A DNA stretch of 64,000 bases from Adiantum capillus-veneris (lineage: Eukaryota; Streptophyta; Polypodiopsida; Polypodiales; Pteridaceae): NCBI GenBank assembly GCA_014529385.2, contig CM043947.1, positions 124,408,891 through 124,472,890 on the forward strand. The letters run 5' to 3'. This document shows positions 47,801-59,957 of the stretch, in pieces. Made by a program: the position numbers and the translations under genes. Position 1 is the stretch's first letter, and each line of letters starts with the position of its first letter. Below the pieces are notes generated by a model. It did no database searches. It was not told the origin of the DNA and saw nothing but the letters and a program-made list of their open reading frames with translations.

Positions 47801-48493
47801 AACCCACCTTGGACTGAAATTGTTTAAAGTGATTATGGATCAAAACGTGAAAGGCTGTCTGCAATGATTGGAGCATGGGCCTGCACGTGAAGAGCGGCCT
47901 TGGAGAAGGGGGGAGCGTAAAGAGCGTGGGCAAGGAGGTAGAGAAAGGCTTGGAAAGTGGATAAAGGGGTGCAGCCAGGGCTCGCGAGTAGCAATCGAGG
48001 GTGGACAGGCTGCAGAATCCGCCAAAAGAAATAAGGGGCGCTAGCCTTGGGGGGTGTGAAGCCGCAAGGCAAGAGCTGTCTGACAGGGGTGGAGAGTCTC
48101 TGGAAGCCGCCAGTAGAAGGAGGGGGGAAAGCCTCTGGGGAAGGGAAAAGCCAAGCTCGAAGGGGCAAGCTCACTAAATCGCATGGAGGTCAAAGAGAAG
48201 TGTAATTGGCCGATGCTCGGTAGGTGGAGGTGAACACTGGAAGAAGGGGTTGCCATGCGTTCAGAAGCAAGAAATGGGACCAGAGCACCATTGAGGAAGG
48301 GAGAGCAGAGAGGGGTGGCAGATTACCAAGAGGGACGATTCTCTCTACAGAGTTGGAAGCAACGGCCTTGCAGAAGCCACCAGCCCACCAGGAAGAGAAG
48401 AAGGGGGGGCTCTTTTTGAGCATCAAGCTCCAAGGACACGCCCTCATCTTAAACGCCTTCTGTTTCGAGCTCTGTGCAAGATGAGCTCCCTAT
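44881..48493. other. Long stretch without recognisable genes
   Basis: About 3.6 kb. 45290-46800 contains short open frames on both strands with no family resemblance; 45940-46320 on the plus strand shows an acidic stretch that might be an old Gag, but no motif supports it. A (CAA)n run lies near 47005-47020. 47850-48460 is GC-richer and purine-biased on the plus strand; its minus-strand Pro/Ser-rich frames look like artefacts. Confidence 0.4.
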
Positions 48494-48668
48494 GACACTA
48501 AGCTTCTACTACAACCACTTCGAAGGTCAACCAGCTGAGGGTAAGCTTCAGAGAAAGATCAAAATTGGACCCGAAAATTGCAAGCTTTGGAGGATCTAGC
48601 TGCTACTTGTGGCGTCAAATGTGCTCTCGATTTGGGTTAATATTTTGGTGTACATATGGTCATTTTCA
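48494..48668 (-). repeat. Copy 2 of the inverted dispersed repeat
   Basis: Reverse-complement match to 8010-8175, described there. Confidence 0.75.
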
Positions 48669-49137
48669 GTTTTGGAAGTGAGCAGCTCCTTGTCTTTGAA
48701 AAATCCCCAATAAAGATATAAAACCACCTTCAAGATACCCTTTTATCTTAGCCACGTTCTTACATATACTGCTACAAACAGAGGATACACTAGGAATAAG
48801 TGGTGTTTCTTGTAGCCCCATGGCCGAGGGCTTGGGTTGATAGCTGGTTGCAGTCTTTGGAGTTGTAATTGTAGGTGTTCAAGTGGATATATATGTGAGC
48901 CGGAAGTGGCAGAGAGGCGAAGCTATAGAGGTGCTTTTCTCTGGCTTTCTTCCGTCATCGTTTTGGTGGCCGCCACTGAGGAGCATGTCATTGAGCACCT
49001 TCAGTAACAAGAGCATGTGTTTTGGTTTTGAGCATCTGACACACACATCACAAACTTCTGTGAAAATGTCAGCAATGAATGTATGCTTGTGTGGAAGGAG
49101 GGATGAGGATGTATAGGCATGGGTTGTTGAAGCATAT
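48669..49137. other. Unassigned stretch
   Basis: No gene recognised. The 48883-49116 frame has no family resemblance. Confidence 0.3.
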
Positions 49138-49620
49138 ATGCTGCTTTTAGAGCTTGATATCTTTGATGATGTAGAGAGGGCTGATTTCATGTATGAGAGG
49201 TTGTACGCAGATGCTTGGTATTTTTATGAATGTCTTCCTGAGCATGTGCAATATAGTTGGAAACTCATGAAGTATGCTTTGTTGAAATATTATGCACGTT
49301 CAAAGCTGCCAGCAAGAGGTCATGTATATTTTTGTGGCACTGCAAGTGAATGGATATAGTCTTGGATAACACAAGTTGAGCATGAGATGATGCGACTTGC
49401 AACTGACAGTGATGTAGCAAAAACTGCATATGCTTCACAAGGCTTGTCTCATGATGCTTTTATGTTTTCGCATATTATTTTGAACGAGTGGCATTACAGC
49501 TAGTCAGCCTTGAAGGTCTCATTGCTAATGCGCTATTGGAGGTTGCCTGCAAAGCCTCAAGATTCAATAGAGGACTTCCTTGTCACCACTTTTGAATCAC
49601 TACAAGGTGAGTTTTGGCAT
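49138..49620 (+). pseudogene. Possible Gag-like fragment
   Basis: The 49138-49359 frame contains ADAWYFYECLPEHVQYSW followed by LMKYALLKYYARS, which has the A-x-x-WF...LP...W..L...F/L..Y pattern of retrotransposon Gag cores. After a TAG the same frame continues (EHEMMRLATDSDVAKTAYAS, then RYWRLPAKPQDSIEDFL) to about 49610. No knuckle or protease follows. The assignment rests on pattern only. Confidence 0.3.
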
Positions 49621-50022
49621 ATGTTGTGGAGTTTGTATCGGTATAGTATCGATCGATACGCTAGATTTATATAGAAAAGTGTGCGTCGTCGTTTGATACA
49701 TTTTCGATTTTGGAGATTTCTAGTTGTCACAAAGCTCACACTCTCTACCTCATACTCTCGAGACTCATTGTATTCTCTCTATGTTTATGGCAATGAATTT
49801 GTTTAGGAGTTGCAAATTGATGACTTTGTTGAGAGTCAAGCAATGTCTTTTTATTTGATTGATAAGCAATGTCCTCAATACTTATGTTTATGCGAATTCT
49901 CTTCAATACTTTACTTTGTTGCTACTAAATCAAAAAAGTGAAATATATAGCTCAATCGGGAGGTACAATGAGAAAAGGTGAGATACATTATCAAGGAAAA
50001 GATGTTTATATTTCGCCATCTA
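49621..50022. other. Unassigned stretch with a 14-bp palindrome
   Basis: GTATCGATCGATAC at 49646-49659 is a perfect palindrome. No gene recognised. Confidence 0.6.
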
Positions 50023-50455
50023 TCACAGGCACCAGGTCATTAACCTCTCCATTGTTTGAACATTCTGTAGCCACTTCCACTCCATCTCATTGTCTCTACA
50101 TCTCTGTTCAGCCACAGTTTCATGAGTTTGAAGCACTCCAAAGTGTCCTTCGGTCGCACGTGTGGCTATCTTTGTGGGTGCATGAAGGAGACACATGTTA
50201 CAAAAGACATACACAAGGTCTACCGCATGAGAAAGACTTAAGCGATTTCTGCGCTTTGAGTGCACAAAGTCATAAGAAGACCAATTGCGCTCACAACTAC
50301 CACTGGATGCCATGACCGGAAGCACCCTGGTCACCACGTGTTGTAACTCAACTACGTCTCCTCCATATTCTTTCCACCAGACTGGGCCTGAAATCTTTTT
50401 TACGCTATTAAGACCCAAGGATCTCTGAAAGTTCCTTCCCTATTGGCATAATCCA
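50023..50455 (-). pseudogene. hAT transposase, C-terminal dimerisation domain
   Basis: Minus strand. After DYANREGTF-like wording just past the LTR (shifted frame), the 50023-50418 piece reads GPVWWKEYGGDVVELQHVV, then ASSGSCERNWSSYDFVHSKR and NRL. This is the hAT C-terminal dimerisation domain (WW..YG, SSSGCERNWS-type motif, HSKRRNRL). It supplies what is missing from the plus-strand hAT at 31130-32703. The TGGAT flank shows that the two pieces were once contiguous. A frameshift near 50400 and loss of the native end make it inactive. Confidence 0.88.
50451..50455. other. Target-site duplication TGGAT (partner)
   Basis: On the minus strand TGGAT follows the LTR end CTCTTTCA. It matches 32699-32703. 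Confidence 0.75.
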
Positions 50456-50620
50456 TGAAAGAGCATAGGGAGATAGACATTCCAATAACCACCCAACCAT
50501 ACCTATATATAGGCCCTTGGCCCTCTCGCTCCTAGCTATATATAGCCCTTGTAGCGCATGTGTATCCATCGGCCCTTGGCCAGGGCCGTGCCCTCCTATA
50601 GTCCTACCCTTGGCATGACA
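50456..50620 (-). repeat. 165-bp LTR, copy 2 (3' LTR, inverted)
   Basis: Minus strand TGTCATGCCAAGGG to CTCTTTCA, 165 bp, inverted partner of 32704-32868. It is preceded by a purine tract, as expected for a 3' LTR. Confidence 0.8.
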
Positions 50621-50635
50621 TTACTCCCCCCTTGG
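50621..50635 (-). promoter_or_regulatory. Polypurine tract of the short-LTR element
   Basis: The minus strand reads CCAAGGGGGGAGTAA directly before the LTR start. Confidence 0.6.
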
Positions 50636-52457
50636 AGAAGCGTTTTCATCCGCGAAAACAAAAGTGGTAGGATCTTCATAAGAACTCTAATGTTTTCCAG
50701 AGTGGTATCCTTCATGGATCCAACGGTTTGTTTGCCCAAAACACGGTACAATAGGAGGTTCAATGAAATCAAGAATAACATCGTGATTTTGCCCATTGTT
50801 GTCCTTTTGGAACCATTTAGTGTGTAGACTCCATTTAGAATGCACATGAGCATGCTTAAACGAGTTATCACAACAAAGATGTACCTGAAAGAGTACCGCT
50901 TTTCACTTTCTTTTCAAAGTAACTTGCTGACCTAACTCATCAGCCAAGTGTAAGTCGTTGATTCATTCTCAAATATCATTAGTAAACAAACCCACCATAA
51001 CTAGTGTTCAAGGGTGAGAATCTAACTTATAAATGAAGAGACTAAACCTAGTCATAAACACGCTTTAGCTGATGGTAAGCAATCTCCAAGTAGAGCCATA
51101 AATTCTTATTAATTGGATTGCTTGGTGCTAATATACGCACTTTGCATATCCTTTAGCACAAGATTACACTTTGTAATCTGCATATCCCCTTGGATAACTG
51201 ACAGTACTGAGGTGTGTTTCCCCCACGGTTTATAGACAATATTTCCAGATGGCTGGTAAACGGGGATCACAATATCATACAACATTGCTGAGGAATCAGC
51301 AATTGGCTGAATAACCATCGCGGTTAACTTGAAAGATCCACAAGCACCCAAAACGATCCATGATCTCTATTGGTGATTGGTAGACCAAAAAGTAAACTCA
51401 GTGAGATATTGCACATGGAGTGCCAAACGCTTCATAAGCCAAGAATGTTATGAATATGCATGCCGCTCGAAATCAGCCTTTGTTAAACACTAGGGCCCAT
51501 AACACCTAGTGTGCATGCATTTAGCAAAAAACAAATCCGAACCTGTATATCCATGATCATCCTTGCCAATAATTACGGAGAATGTGATGTGCATAGCACA
51601 CAATAAAGAGGAATGTAAATAGCTCCAAAAAGAAACTAAATACTTTTAGTGGCAATCATTTTCAAGCCTTGCTGAAATGTTTGAACCATAATAGAAGATG
51701 AAACATTAATCACTTCTAGGGACAAACAATGAAACTTTTTCATTAACAACTCAGAACCTTGCTATATGTATAAACAACCATCTGTAATGTTGTTTAGTAG
51801 TACTTGTACTTGAACAAGTCATTCTAAGTATCCGACAATTTCTGGCCATCAAAATTTCTCCTGATACGTCGTGCTGAAAATGGTCTAGAAAACAGATGTG
51901 ATCAGCACTTAGGAACTTTGTCGTGACACATATTTGAAATAGTGAGCGCTAGTGTGAGTCCCAGAGACTCATATTCGCCACATGTGGAATATGTCTCAAC
52001 TAAGGATGGCTGAAAAAAGAACATCCTACAAGTACAAGATGTACTTGTGCGTGGAGGTAACTGCAAACACTCTACGATGGGAGTGAGAGGGACCCTCATT
52101 AGCCTTGCTCCACACTGGCTAAATTGAACTCCTTGAGTCCCTAGACCATGTTGTATCCCATGTGCCAACATGTGCCAAATCGAATCCGACAAGTGGGTTC
52201 ATAACACCATAATGTACATTGGACACTACGACCCAAATTACTTGTTCCAACATGCCCTTGGCATGGCCCTGGGGATTGAGCTGAAAGTTCAGTGACTTGT
52301 ATTCAAATGCATAGGAGCACGTCTCCCACCTGTGAAAAAAAACAAGAAACATTGCACTGAAAACCCTGGGTGTTTCCTTCACAATCCAAGCCCGTTGGGT
52401 AGAATCTGTGTAGTCAAACCCCTTGTAGAAACTGTTTAACTCATCAGACAAAGCCAA
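50636..52457 (-). pseudogene. Gene-like exons inside the short-LTR element (unknown product)
   Basis: The minus strand holds protein-like stretches of normal composition in sense with the LTR. 52457-52119 has SLNFQLNPQGHAKGMLEQV then IWVVVSNVHYGVMNP; just before it lies a splice-acceptor-like pyrimidine tract ending CACAG (about 52330). A shifted frame then continues to 51902. 51351-51109 has GACGSFKLTAMVIQPIADSS then AMLYDIVIPVYQPSGN and YKPWGKHTSVLSV. 50871-50636 has a hydrophobic stretch (ITMLFLISLNLLLYRVLG). I do not recognise the family. They read like exons of a host gene carried in a retroelement, but could also be a decayed host gene or element protein. 51352-51901 holds nothing clear. 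Confidence 0.35.
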
Positions 52458-52759
52458 ACATATTCAACTCATCAGCATTTCATCATTCACCAAATTTTGA
52501 GATAGCAGACTGAAGAACAAACATGAATCATAGAGAAAGAGACTACACAGTTTTATTCATCTTTGTCCAAAGATAACTTCCATTTCAGAAAAAATTACAT
52601 ACTCGCGTGAACCAGCATGACCTTTAAATAGGAACTTCTGGCAGTTATAATAGTTACATCCGATTGACCAAAATCCGAGCTATCAAAACTCCGACTTACT
52701 AAGATCCGACTGACTACGAGTTGATTGATCAAACATAAGTACAAGTAATGATCTGGTGC
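52458..52759. other. Unassigned stretch up to the truncated end of element C
   Basis: No gene recognised. The junction with element C falls at about 52750-52790. Confidence 0.4.
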
Positions 52760-54467
52760 AAGGTCAACAGTAAGGTCCGTGGCAATGTATGCCGGTTTAG
52801 GCTCCTCACCTGGTTCTGCTAAGTCGATGCACTTTACATTTTCAGGTCCATCATATGAAATTCATGGTTCCTTAGAATCTCGTTTGGGTTTTTTCACCAT
52901 GATTTTGCTATCCTAAATGGTATACTTCTTATAGTGGGAAGGTGCATCGAATTTATCATCATTTGATTCCTTATCAGTTTCCATTTCTGTTGTCCAAACT
53001 TCTTCAAGTCTCGCTCATTGTATTTGACTTTGCGCTCCATTTTGGACAACTTAATCGATTTTTTGATATTGCTCTCTTTTTGTGGATTTCGTTTGTTTGT
53101 CTTCTTTGATTTTGTTTTGGTTGAGTCAGGTTTCATGTATTTCTTTGATATCCTGTCCTTGAGGCAGTCAATAGCTTCTACTAATCTTAAGTACTGCATT
53201 TTGTCAGCTAATAGAGGTACTGAGTTCTCGTTGTGCTTGTCTTGGTTGTTTCTGTGTTTATCTTGATATCTGTGTTGTCTTTGAGGATTTTGGTTTGGGA
53301 ATCATAGTAGATCACCTGTCGATCCTTCCATTTGATGCTCTGACTCGAGCTACTAGATAGCTCGTCGTCCGCGTTATCCTCTAGCATCTTATCAGTCGAG
53401 TCTTGGAAATCTTCTTCCTCCGTTTTGTCAAAATCTCTTACAGAGACTTCATCCACTATGCATCGGCACTCGGCAACCCCGTCGTTGTCAGGGACTTCCC
53501 CCTCTGACTTAGGAGTTAGGCTGACACCCATCATCTGGAATGGAATGATATCATACCCTTTCTCATCACAGAATTTGGTGAGGGTCAATTTGTTTACACA
53601 AATATCAAGAGTGGCCAGTATTTTTTGCCATCCAAAAGGTTCGAACATCTCTTCAGTAAAAATCTCTAGTATATATGCCTCATCTTGTGCAGTCCTATCA
53701 AGAGTGCAAGTTTTCTTTTTTAGACTTCCACCTTCTGAAACTCCTTCTGTCCACTAGTGAGCTCTGTTTTGTAGCCAAGCCGGTATTCCTCCTTCGTGGC
53801 CAGTTGTGGAGTGCAAGTCTTCTCCTGGGGTTCTTTCTATGTCTCTATAGCTATGATCCGTGACACTAATTTTTGTAGTGACATCCTTGTTCCTTAGATA
53901 GATATAGTCGTAACCCCAATCTTGCACCATTTTGAGCAGACACATGAATGTTCTGCCCAATATGATGTCAAAATTGCTGCTCTCATTGAAATTCGTAATA
54001 GCAAAAGTGTGTTCATATGCAATGCCGCAAGAGGTTACCACAATTTGCTCCAAGATGCCAATAGATTTTTCTAGATACCCATCTGCCAATTGAAGTTTCA
54101 TTCTCGTCTTTCAGACAGTAGGTTTTCCCAATTTTTTCCACTTTGCTTTGGTAGCTATGGCTATTCTAGCACCACTATCAAATATTGCTATCGACTTGAC
54201 CTCTTTGTACTCCACCGGCAGGGTAGTATTTCCTTCTTCACCTTCACAATAATCCCCTACTTTGTTTACTGGTACTGGCTCATGTTTAGTTTGTTTTGAG
54301 GGTTGTGTCTTTATTGTGTTTGGAGAAGCCTCGGGTGAAGGAATTACCAGCCCCATTTTTCCAACCTCATCCCAAAGATGCAGTCTGATATGCAGTAACT
54401 CTAATAGAGTCAGTGTACAACGGATAGGGGATGACATTATCTTGTGAAGAGCTTTAATATCCATCAT
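52760..54467 (-). pseudogene. Element C protease and pol linker
   Basis: 54467-54111 carries IFDSGARIAIATKAKWKKLG with the canonical D-S-G triplet. A TGA at 54111-54113 (Arg in element A, consistent with CGA to TGA) interrupts it, and the 53754-54101 piece continues with MKLQLADGYLEKSIG and IILGRTF. The acidic linker follows (53208-53648, 52894-53199). Active-site wording is better preserved than in A (DRG) or B (DIG). The sequence ends before RT. Confidence 0.82.
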
Positions 54468-54647
54468 ATTAGGATTGTCTTTCCATTGAGATGGTACTTT
54501 CCTTACCTCCGATCAAGTTTCATGGTTACCAGTAAATGAAGGTAAAGTCTTCAATGACTGCAGTTTAATGTCTTCCAATATCGTTGTACCTGCATCGCCA
54601 TATAGTGATCTAGTGTCGTTTGGACAGAGCTCATGTTCCATGTAGAT

Positions 54648-57018
54648 TTATAGGATAGGAGATGACACAAGTGTGGCACTTCCATCATTTCTATTCCTGA
54701 TCTGTTCCCATAGCTCTTGAGGCCATTGTTCTTCTATCTCCAGAATTGGTAGTGATACTTGATAATATGTTCCATCTGTTGTATTGGCTACCACCCTCAT
54801 ATCCAATGGTGTTTCGTCTACAAGATATGGTAGGTTATTCTTTTCAATTCCGCGCCCCTCTAACTTCTGAGTCTTTTCTCGGATTAGTACTTTAGTTTTT
54901 GGAGTCGTAGGAACTGATGGTTCCATAAGCACTTGAGCGGCTTGGATGAGCTCCTTGCACATCTTTAGCCTCTCTTTCTCATAGCCTGGATGAGGGTACG
55001 TTAATCACCTATCATCTTGGGTTTGGTTAAGGTTTTAGCCTTGTCTCGCAATCTTTTTGAATTGCATCCAAAGGTTCGAACACCTTGTCTACCAAGACCG
55101 ACCCCCCTGATGGTAGATCCGATGGTGTTTTTATCTCGTTGTTTCCCTTAAGGTCTCTTTCCCTTTGAAGTTGTTCCTTTGTTTTCAGTAATTTGGTTTC
55201 TAATGCTATTTTTTCCTTTTCTCTTTTGGCTTTCATCTTGTCTCGTTTTGCCTTCTGGGATTTCCTAGAGGTTCGGACAGACAAGTTTTCTATCTCTGTT
55301 TGGCTGGCTGGGACGTTTCTTGCTGCCTCATGTGCTTGAGCGTTTATCGGAATGTTTGGTTTTGTTTCTAATCCACTTGAGCTTGGAACGATTCCCATTT
55401 TGTTCATGGTTGCTTTTCCTTTGTTTTCAAGGTTTTTTTTGGACAGTGTGGAATGAGATGGTCGGTCATACATCCGTCACAAAATCCAAAATGTTCTACC
55501 CATTCTCCTTTTTTTGGACAAGCTCTAGCCCAATGATCACCGCCACATTCATAGCATGGTTGTATAGGTTGTGGAAAAGCCTGTGGAGCCCCCAACGGTT
55601 GTCCTGTTCTAGGAGGATAGCCCCTAGGTTTGTAGCCTTGATTTTCCATGAACATGAGCATATTCTCATCGACCAAGTAATGGCTTTTAGTTGGCTGTGC
55701 TATGTATGAGTGCTCGGACATATCTTCTGGAATTATCCATGGATTATGTCCCTCTGGAGCATATACATTCCCATCAAAATCCCCTCATAAGTATTGTCTG
55801 AATCTTCTTGGTATGAGACTACTTGGACCATACTCTGATAAGAAGGTGATTCTATGTGTTGAGAAATCCTTACCATAGCCCTATTTTCTTGGGGTAAGGC
55901 AGGTTGATGTCCCAACACAGGTTGAGTTTTTTTATGACCCAAGATTGTGTTATTTGGCCCTACTTGGTACCTTGGAGGGGGCGGAAGTGGTTGTCTCTCT
56001 CTAACATAGTTCCGATTATAGAAACATTTGTGAGTTTCATGGTTTGTCCATTTTTGTTCTGTAGCACACCATTTCAATACTTGTTGTGCGTTTACTCTTG
56101 GCCTTTGTTGAAGGTTTCACCACTGGGTTGGATGATCTCCTCCACAAGTATTACATTACTCACTAGTGGTTGAAGAGGTGCTTCTTGTTCCTTGTTCTAT
56201 GTCTTCAGTCACCTCCCCATTTGTCTTGCAATTATCTACAAGATACAACGCCTCTTTTGTGACTTGCTCAAAAGTTACACATGCCTTCAAGTGCAAGTCT
56301 TTTTGAGCATGTCATTATGCAATCCTTCTATGAAAAAGACTGATAGTCTTTTATCCTAAGGTACTTGTCGAGCAGGGCATCTTTCTATGTACTGCTTGAA
56401 ACAAAGCGATACTTCCTTCACTTTCTCTTTTTCCTTTTGCCTAAATGCATAGATCTGGGAGACAATGTTATGCTTGATCCCCCTTTTTGAGAATTCCTCA
56501 TCAAATTCTCGGAGAAGTTACTCAATACTCGGGAATTCCAAGTTGTTTAATGGTTGGAACCAAGTCAAGACATTACCTTCTAATGTCAACCCCAAACCTT
56601 CATATTGAGTGTGGAAATTAGTTACCTATTCTTCTCTCAACAATTGTTTGAAGATTGACACATGGGCATACGGATCTCCAGATCCATTATACTTTTAGGG
56701 TACGCATTTTTCCACCTGAGATGGTCACATACCTCTGGTCTTTGCAAGCATTATAACAACTCCTAGTCCGCCTAGTGTGACTTCTCTAGGTTCATGATCT
56801 CATCTTGGTACTAACAGTGGTATCCTATCCGCTATACATTCATCAAGTCTATCTCTTGTACTAGTCGGAGGGATTCCAGTGGTGTAAGTGATGTCAAGAA
56901 TAATACTGCCCCTATGTGTGTTCATGGAAGCCCTAGGCTTCGTCGATCCTAAAGGTTCTGTTTTTGGCACTCGTTCATGTCCATGAGAATCCTCCACCCT
57001 AGTTCTCAAGGGGCTCAT
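54648..57018 (-). pseudogene. Element C gag core and zinc knuckles
   Basis: The Gag core lies at about 56760-56080 without a long open frame but aligns by eye with B 1863-2531. 55733-56077 is the linker after it. 55404-55721 holds CYECGGDHWARAC and a second knuckle CDGCMTDHLIPHC, both CX2CX3HX4C. 55027-55473 is a Lys/Glu-rich probable coiled coil; 54648-54962 precedes the protease. C has the most intact pair of knuckles of the three elements. Confidence 0.8.
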
Positions 57019-57108
57019 GGGTACAGTCTTAGGTCTAGTGTGAGTAGTCGTGGTTTTTACCTCTTCCAGATTTACATGGTATTGGTGGAGTGGTCCCCCA
57101 AAATATGT

Positions 57109-57903
57109 TTATCTCTCTAATTCCTTACGATCCATTGGAGAGTACTTTCGGCCATACTTGTCCATTATGACCACTTGAATATTTTTGCCCTCCATGTACG
57201 TGTAAACATACAAGTTTTTTTGGTTCGTCAATTCTTTGATGCGGGGCTCGTCACATCTGTAATAGAGTGTTTGTTCTCTATTATTGAACTTATAAATCCC
57301 CACATATGTGTTGTTTGTGTTAAGGCGCTTTGTCTCATTGGTGCGTCTGAGTACTGCATTTTGTTTCTCCATTTTGGGTGGTTCATCGGACAGCTCATTA
57401 TCTACCTTGTCCTTGGTGCCAGTCATTCCCCATTTATCCACAATAAAAGGGTTATGAACCACCAGGTACATTATTCCCTCTCGGTCGAAATATCTATCCC
57501 CATCATAATCAACATCTACAAGGTCTCTGAACTTTCTCGGATTATTTTCCAACTTAACACAGTAGCGGTCCATTCCATCCTTATAGATTTTGGCCTTAAG
57601 CACATTTTCAAATTGAAACTTCAAATACACCAATTTTACATCGGATGTTGGCAGAGAAGGACTTGCACCCATCCAAGCTGTTCCCTTAGGGTTTGACTTG
57701 CTACAATATTCAATCATGGGACTGTATGATCTCTCAAAATAAGTGTCAGAGAAACTCTTCTCTAAAATGGGTTCCAAAGGTGACAGTGGTCTCTGATTCA
57801 CACTTTGTTTCGTTGCGTGATTACTCCCTTGATCAAAGGTGCTAGGATTCTTATTTTGGTACAATCTTCTTGATCGCAAATTCATGAAGAATTGGTAATA
57901 CAA
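57109..57903 (-). pseudogene. Element C N-terminal Gag module
   Basis: A 264-codon open frame, the longest intact version of the uncharacterised module shared with A (24323-25378) and B (2874-3161). Its key stretches are VDVDYDGDRYFDREGIMYLV, then VGIYKFNNREQTLYYRC and VVIMDKYGRKYSPMD. No known domain recognised. Confidence 0.7.
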
Positions 57904-58200
57904 AACTCAAACGGAGTTACCTCATTAAATAGTTTGAATCTCCCGTTTGATCTTGCTTGATGGGTAGTATCCTCTAGTACCTACAACCTGTTAAGAATTT
58001 TCTTGATAGCTGTGAGCTTATAGCCATTCTTGTTAGTTCTTGCTATTAATCAACCAAACTTAGCTAGGTTTTTTCAGTAGTTCACAATCACTTACACAAC
58101 CTCAACAATTTGGTCCAATTTCAATTTTTAAAGAACCACCAGGTTATTGTGGACTAGATCTTTGTATGGTAAATTTATGTCTCTATTCTGACTCAGAGCT

Positions 58201-59337
58201 ACATGGATCGTGATCCATGTTAGGAAGCCAAATGAACTTTTGTTGCTATTGATAGCCGTTTTTCGGCTTTTCATAATTTCCATAGTAAGCTACCTCACCC
58301 TACCAAAATCACCCAAACACTGTGGCTATCCCTACCATTTCACTGTACATAGGCGTGCGTGAGTCACGGGACTTTTCCCATATCTTCTTAAAAACCCTCA
58401 GCTAGCTAGTCACTGGGCTAGGTGAGCCAAAATAAAAAAATAAAAAAAATAAAAAAATAAAAGTATATTATGGCCTCTTTGTGTGTAAATATTTCATTGT
58501 ATATATGGCCTAAATATAGGGATTTTTTATAATTATTTTGGTATTTTATTTAAATATTTCTACTTAGGTGTGTGTTTTATTAAACCTATGTACACCTTCT
58601 TTCATCCTCTTACACCATAATTATTTTATTATTTTATTTTTTTTATTTTTTATTTGCCAATATGTACATACTCTAACTTCATATTTTTCCTTTATACAAA
58701 TCACTCCCACATTTTCACCCTCACCCTCGTGAAAACAAAAAATTGATTTCTACTCATTGGTCAAGTTTATTATATTATTTACTTGCATACCTTTTCCTCT
58801 TTCACCCAAAATAATTCAAAGAGGGACCATATCATATGATTCCAATATCTTTCCATATCCATAACTCCTCCATATTTTTATTATTATTTTTACTCATTAT
58901 TCTAACACCATGTGCTCATTGAGCTAAAGTCCATGAATAGTCCATACACTAGTCCCACCATGTATATATTTCTTTATTCACCAATAATCCTCCTCCGTGC
59001 ATGTGTCAAGGGCAACTTGGATGCTTTGTATTATGATATGACAAAGGAGGGGCTCACTCTTGGATGCATTGTACAAATTCAACAAAGGAGGGGTCCACTA
59101 AAAGACTTTTGCAAGCATAAAAACAGGCTTTTTGGTGAGAATTTTGGCACCTATCTCCACTCCGAATTTGGAGCAGTGGTCAAAAGAGAAAATGTAGCGC
59201 ACGCTCTGAATAATCACCTCAAATTTTTTCATGATTTTTGAAGCTACGAGCGGTGAGCTATGATTTTTTGAGTGGACCCCAGTCTGCCCACTTTTTTCAC
59301 AAGTAGCCCATAGTCTTCTCTCACCTCTTTCCACACT

Positions 59338-59374
<37 letters not shown>

Positions 59375-59919
59375 TTCTCTCAATCCCTCACTCAAACCTG
59401 CACCTTCAATGGTTTCTCTCACCTTCTTCACCATTAACATCCCCACTTACTCCCATAGCTCTCATATGAGCTCTCCATGTACATACACCATCTCTATGCC
59501 TCTCTCTATTATCTCCAAAGTACAATTCCATCTTACTCCTTATATATATACATAAATTCAGCATGTGTACCATGCTTAACCTCTGCAAATCAAAAGATCT
59601 CATCAACGGAATTACCATTTTCATCACGATGATCAACCTTGGCAGCGGTGGCGTAAAGAAGAGAAGACGAAGAAGAAGATCGATGGTCATTTAAGAACCT
59701 ACACAAGTAAGTCCAAAACTTCTTCAAGCTTCACCATCACAAGGATTTGTTCACTTCATTCAACCATCTTACTCCAACCATCCCACCCATTCTACCCATT
59801 GTAAATATATCATTAACTTTCTAGTGATTACTAACACTAACCACTAACATACTAACACAAAATAGCCATTGACCTAACCATAAAAGACACCTCACCTCAA
59901 GACATGTGTATAGTAACTC

Positions 59920-59957
<38 letters not shown>

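Noticed and set aside
47833-48174. Pro/Ser-rich minus-strand protein
   Set aside because: Composition artefact of a GC- and purine-biased stretch; several frames open at once.
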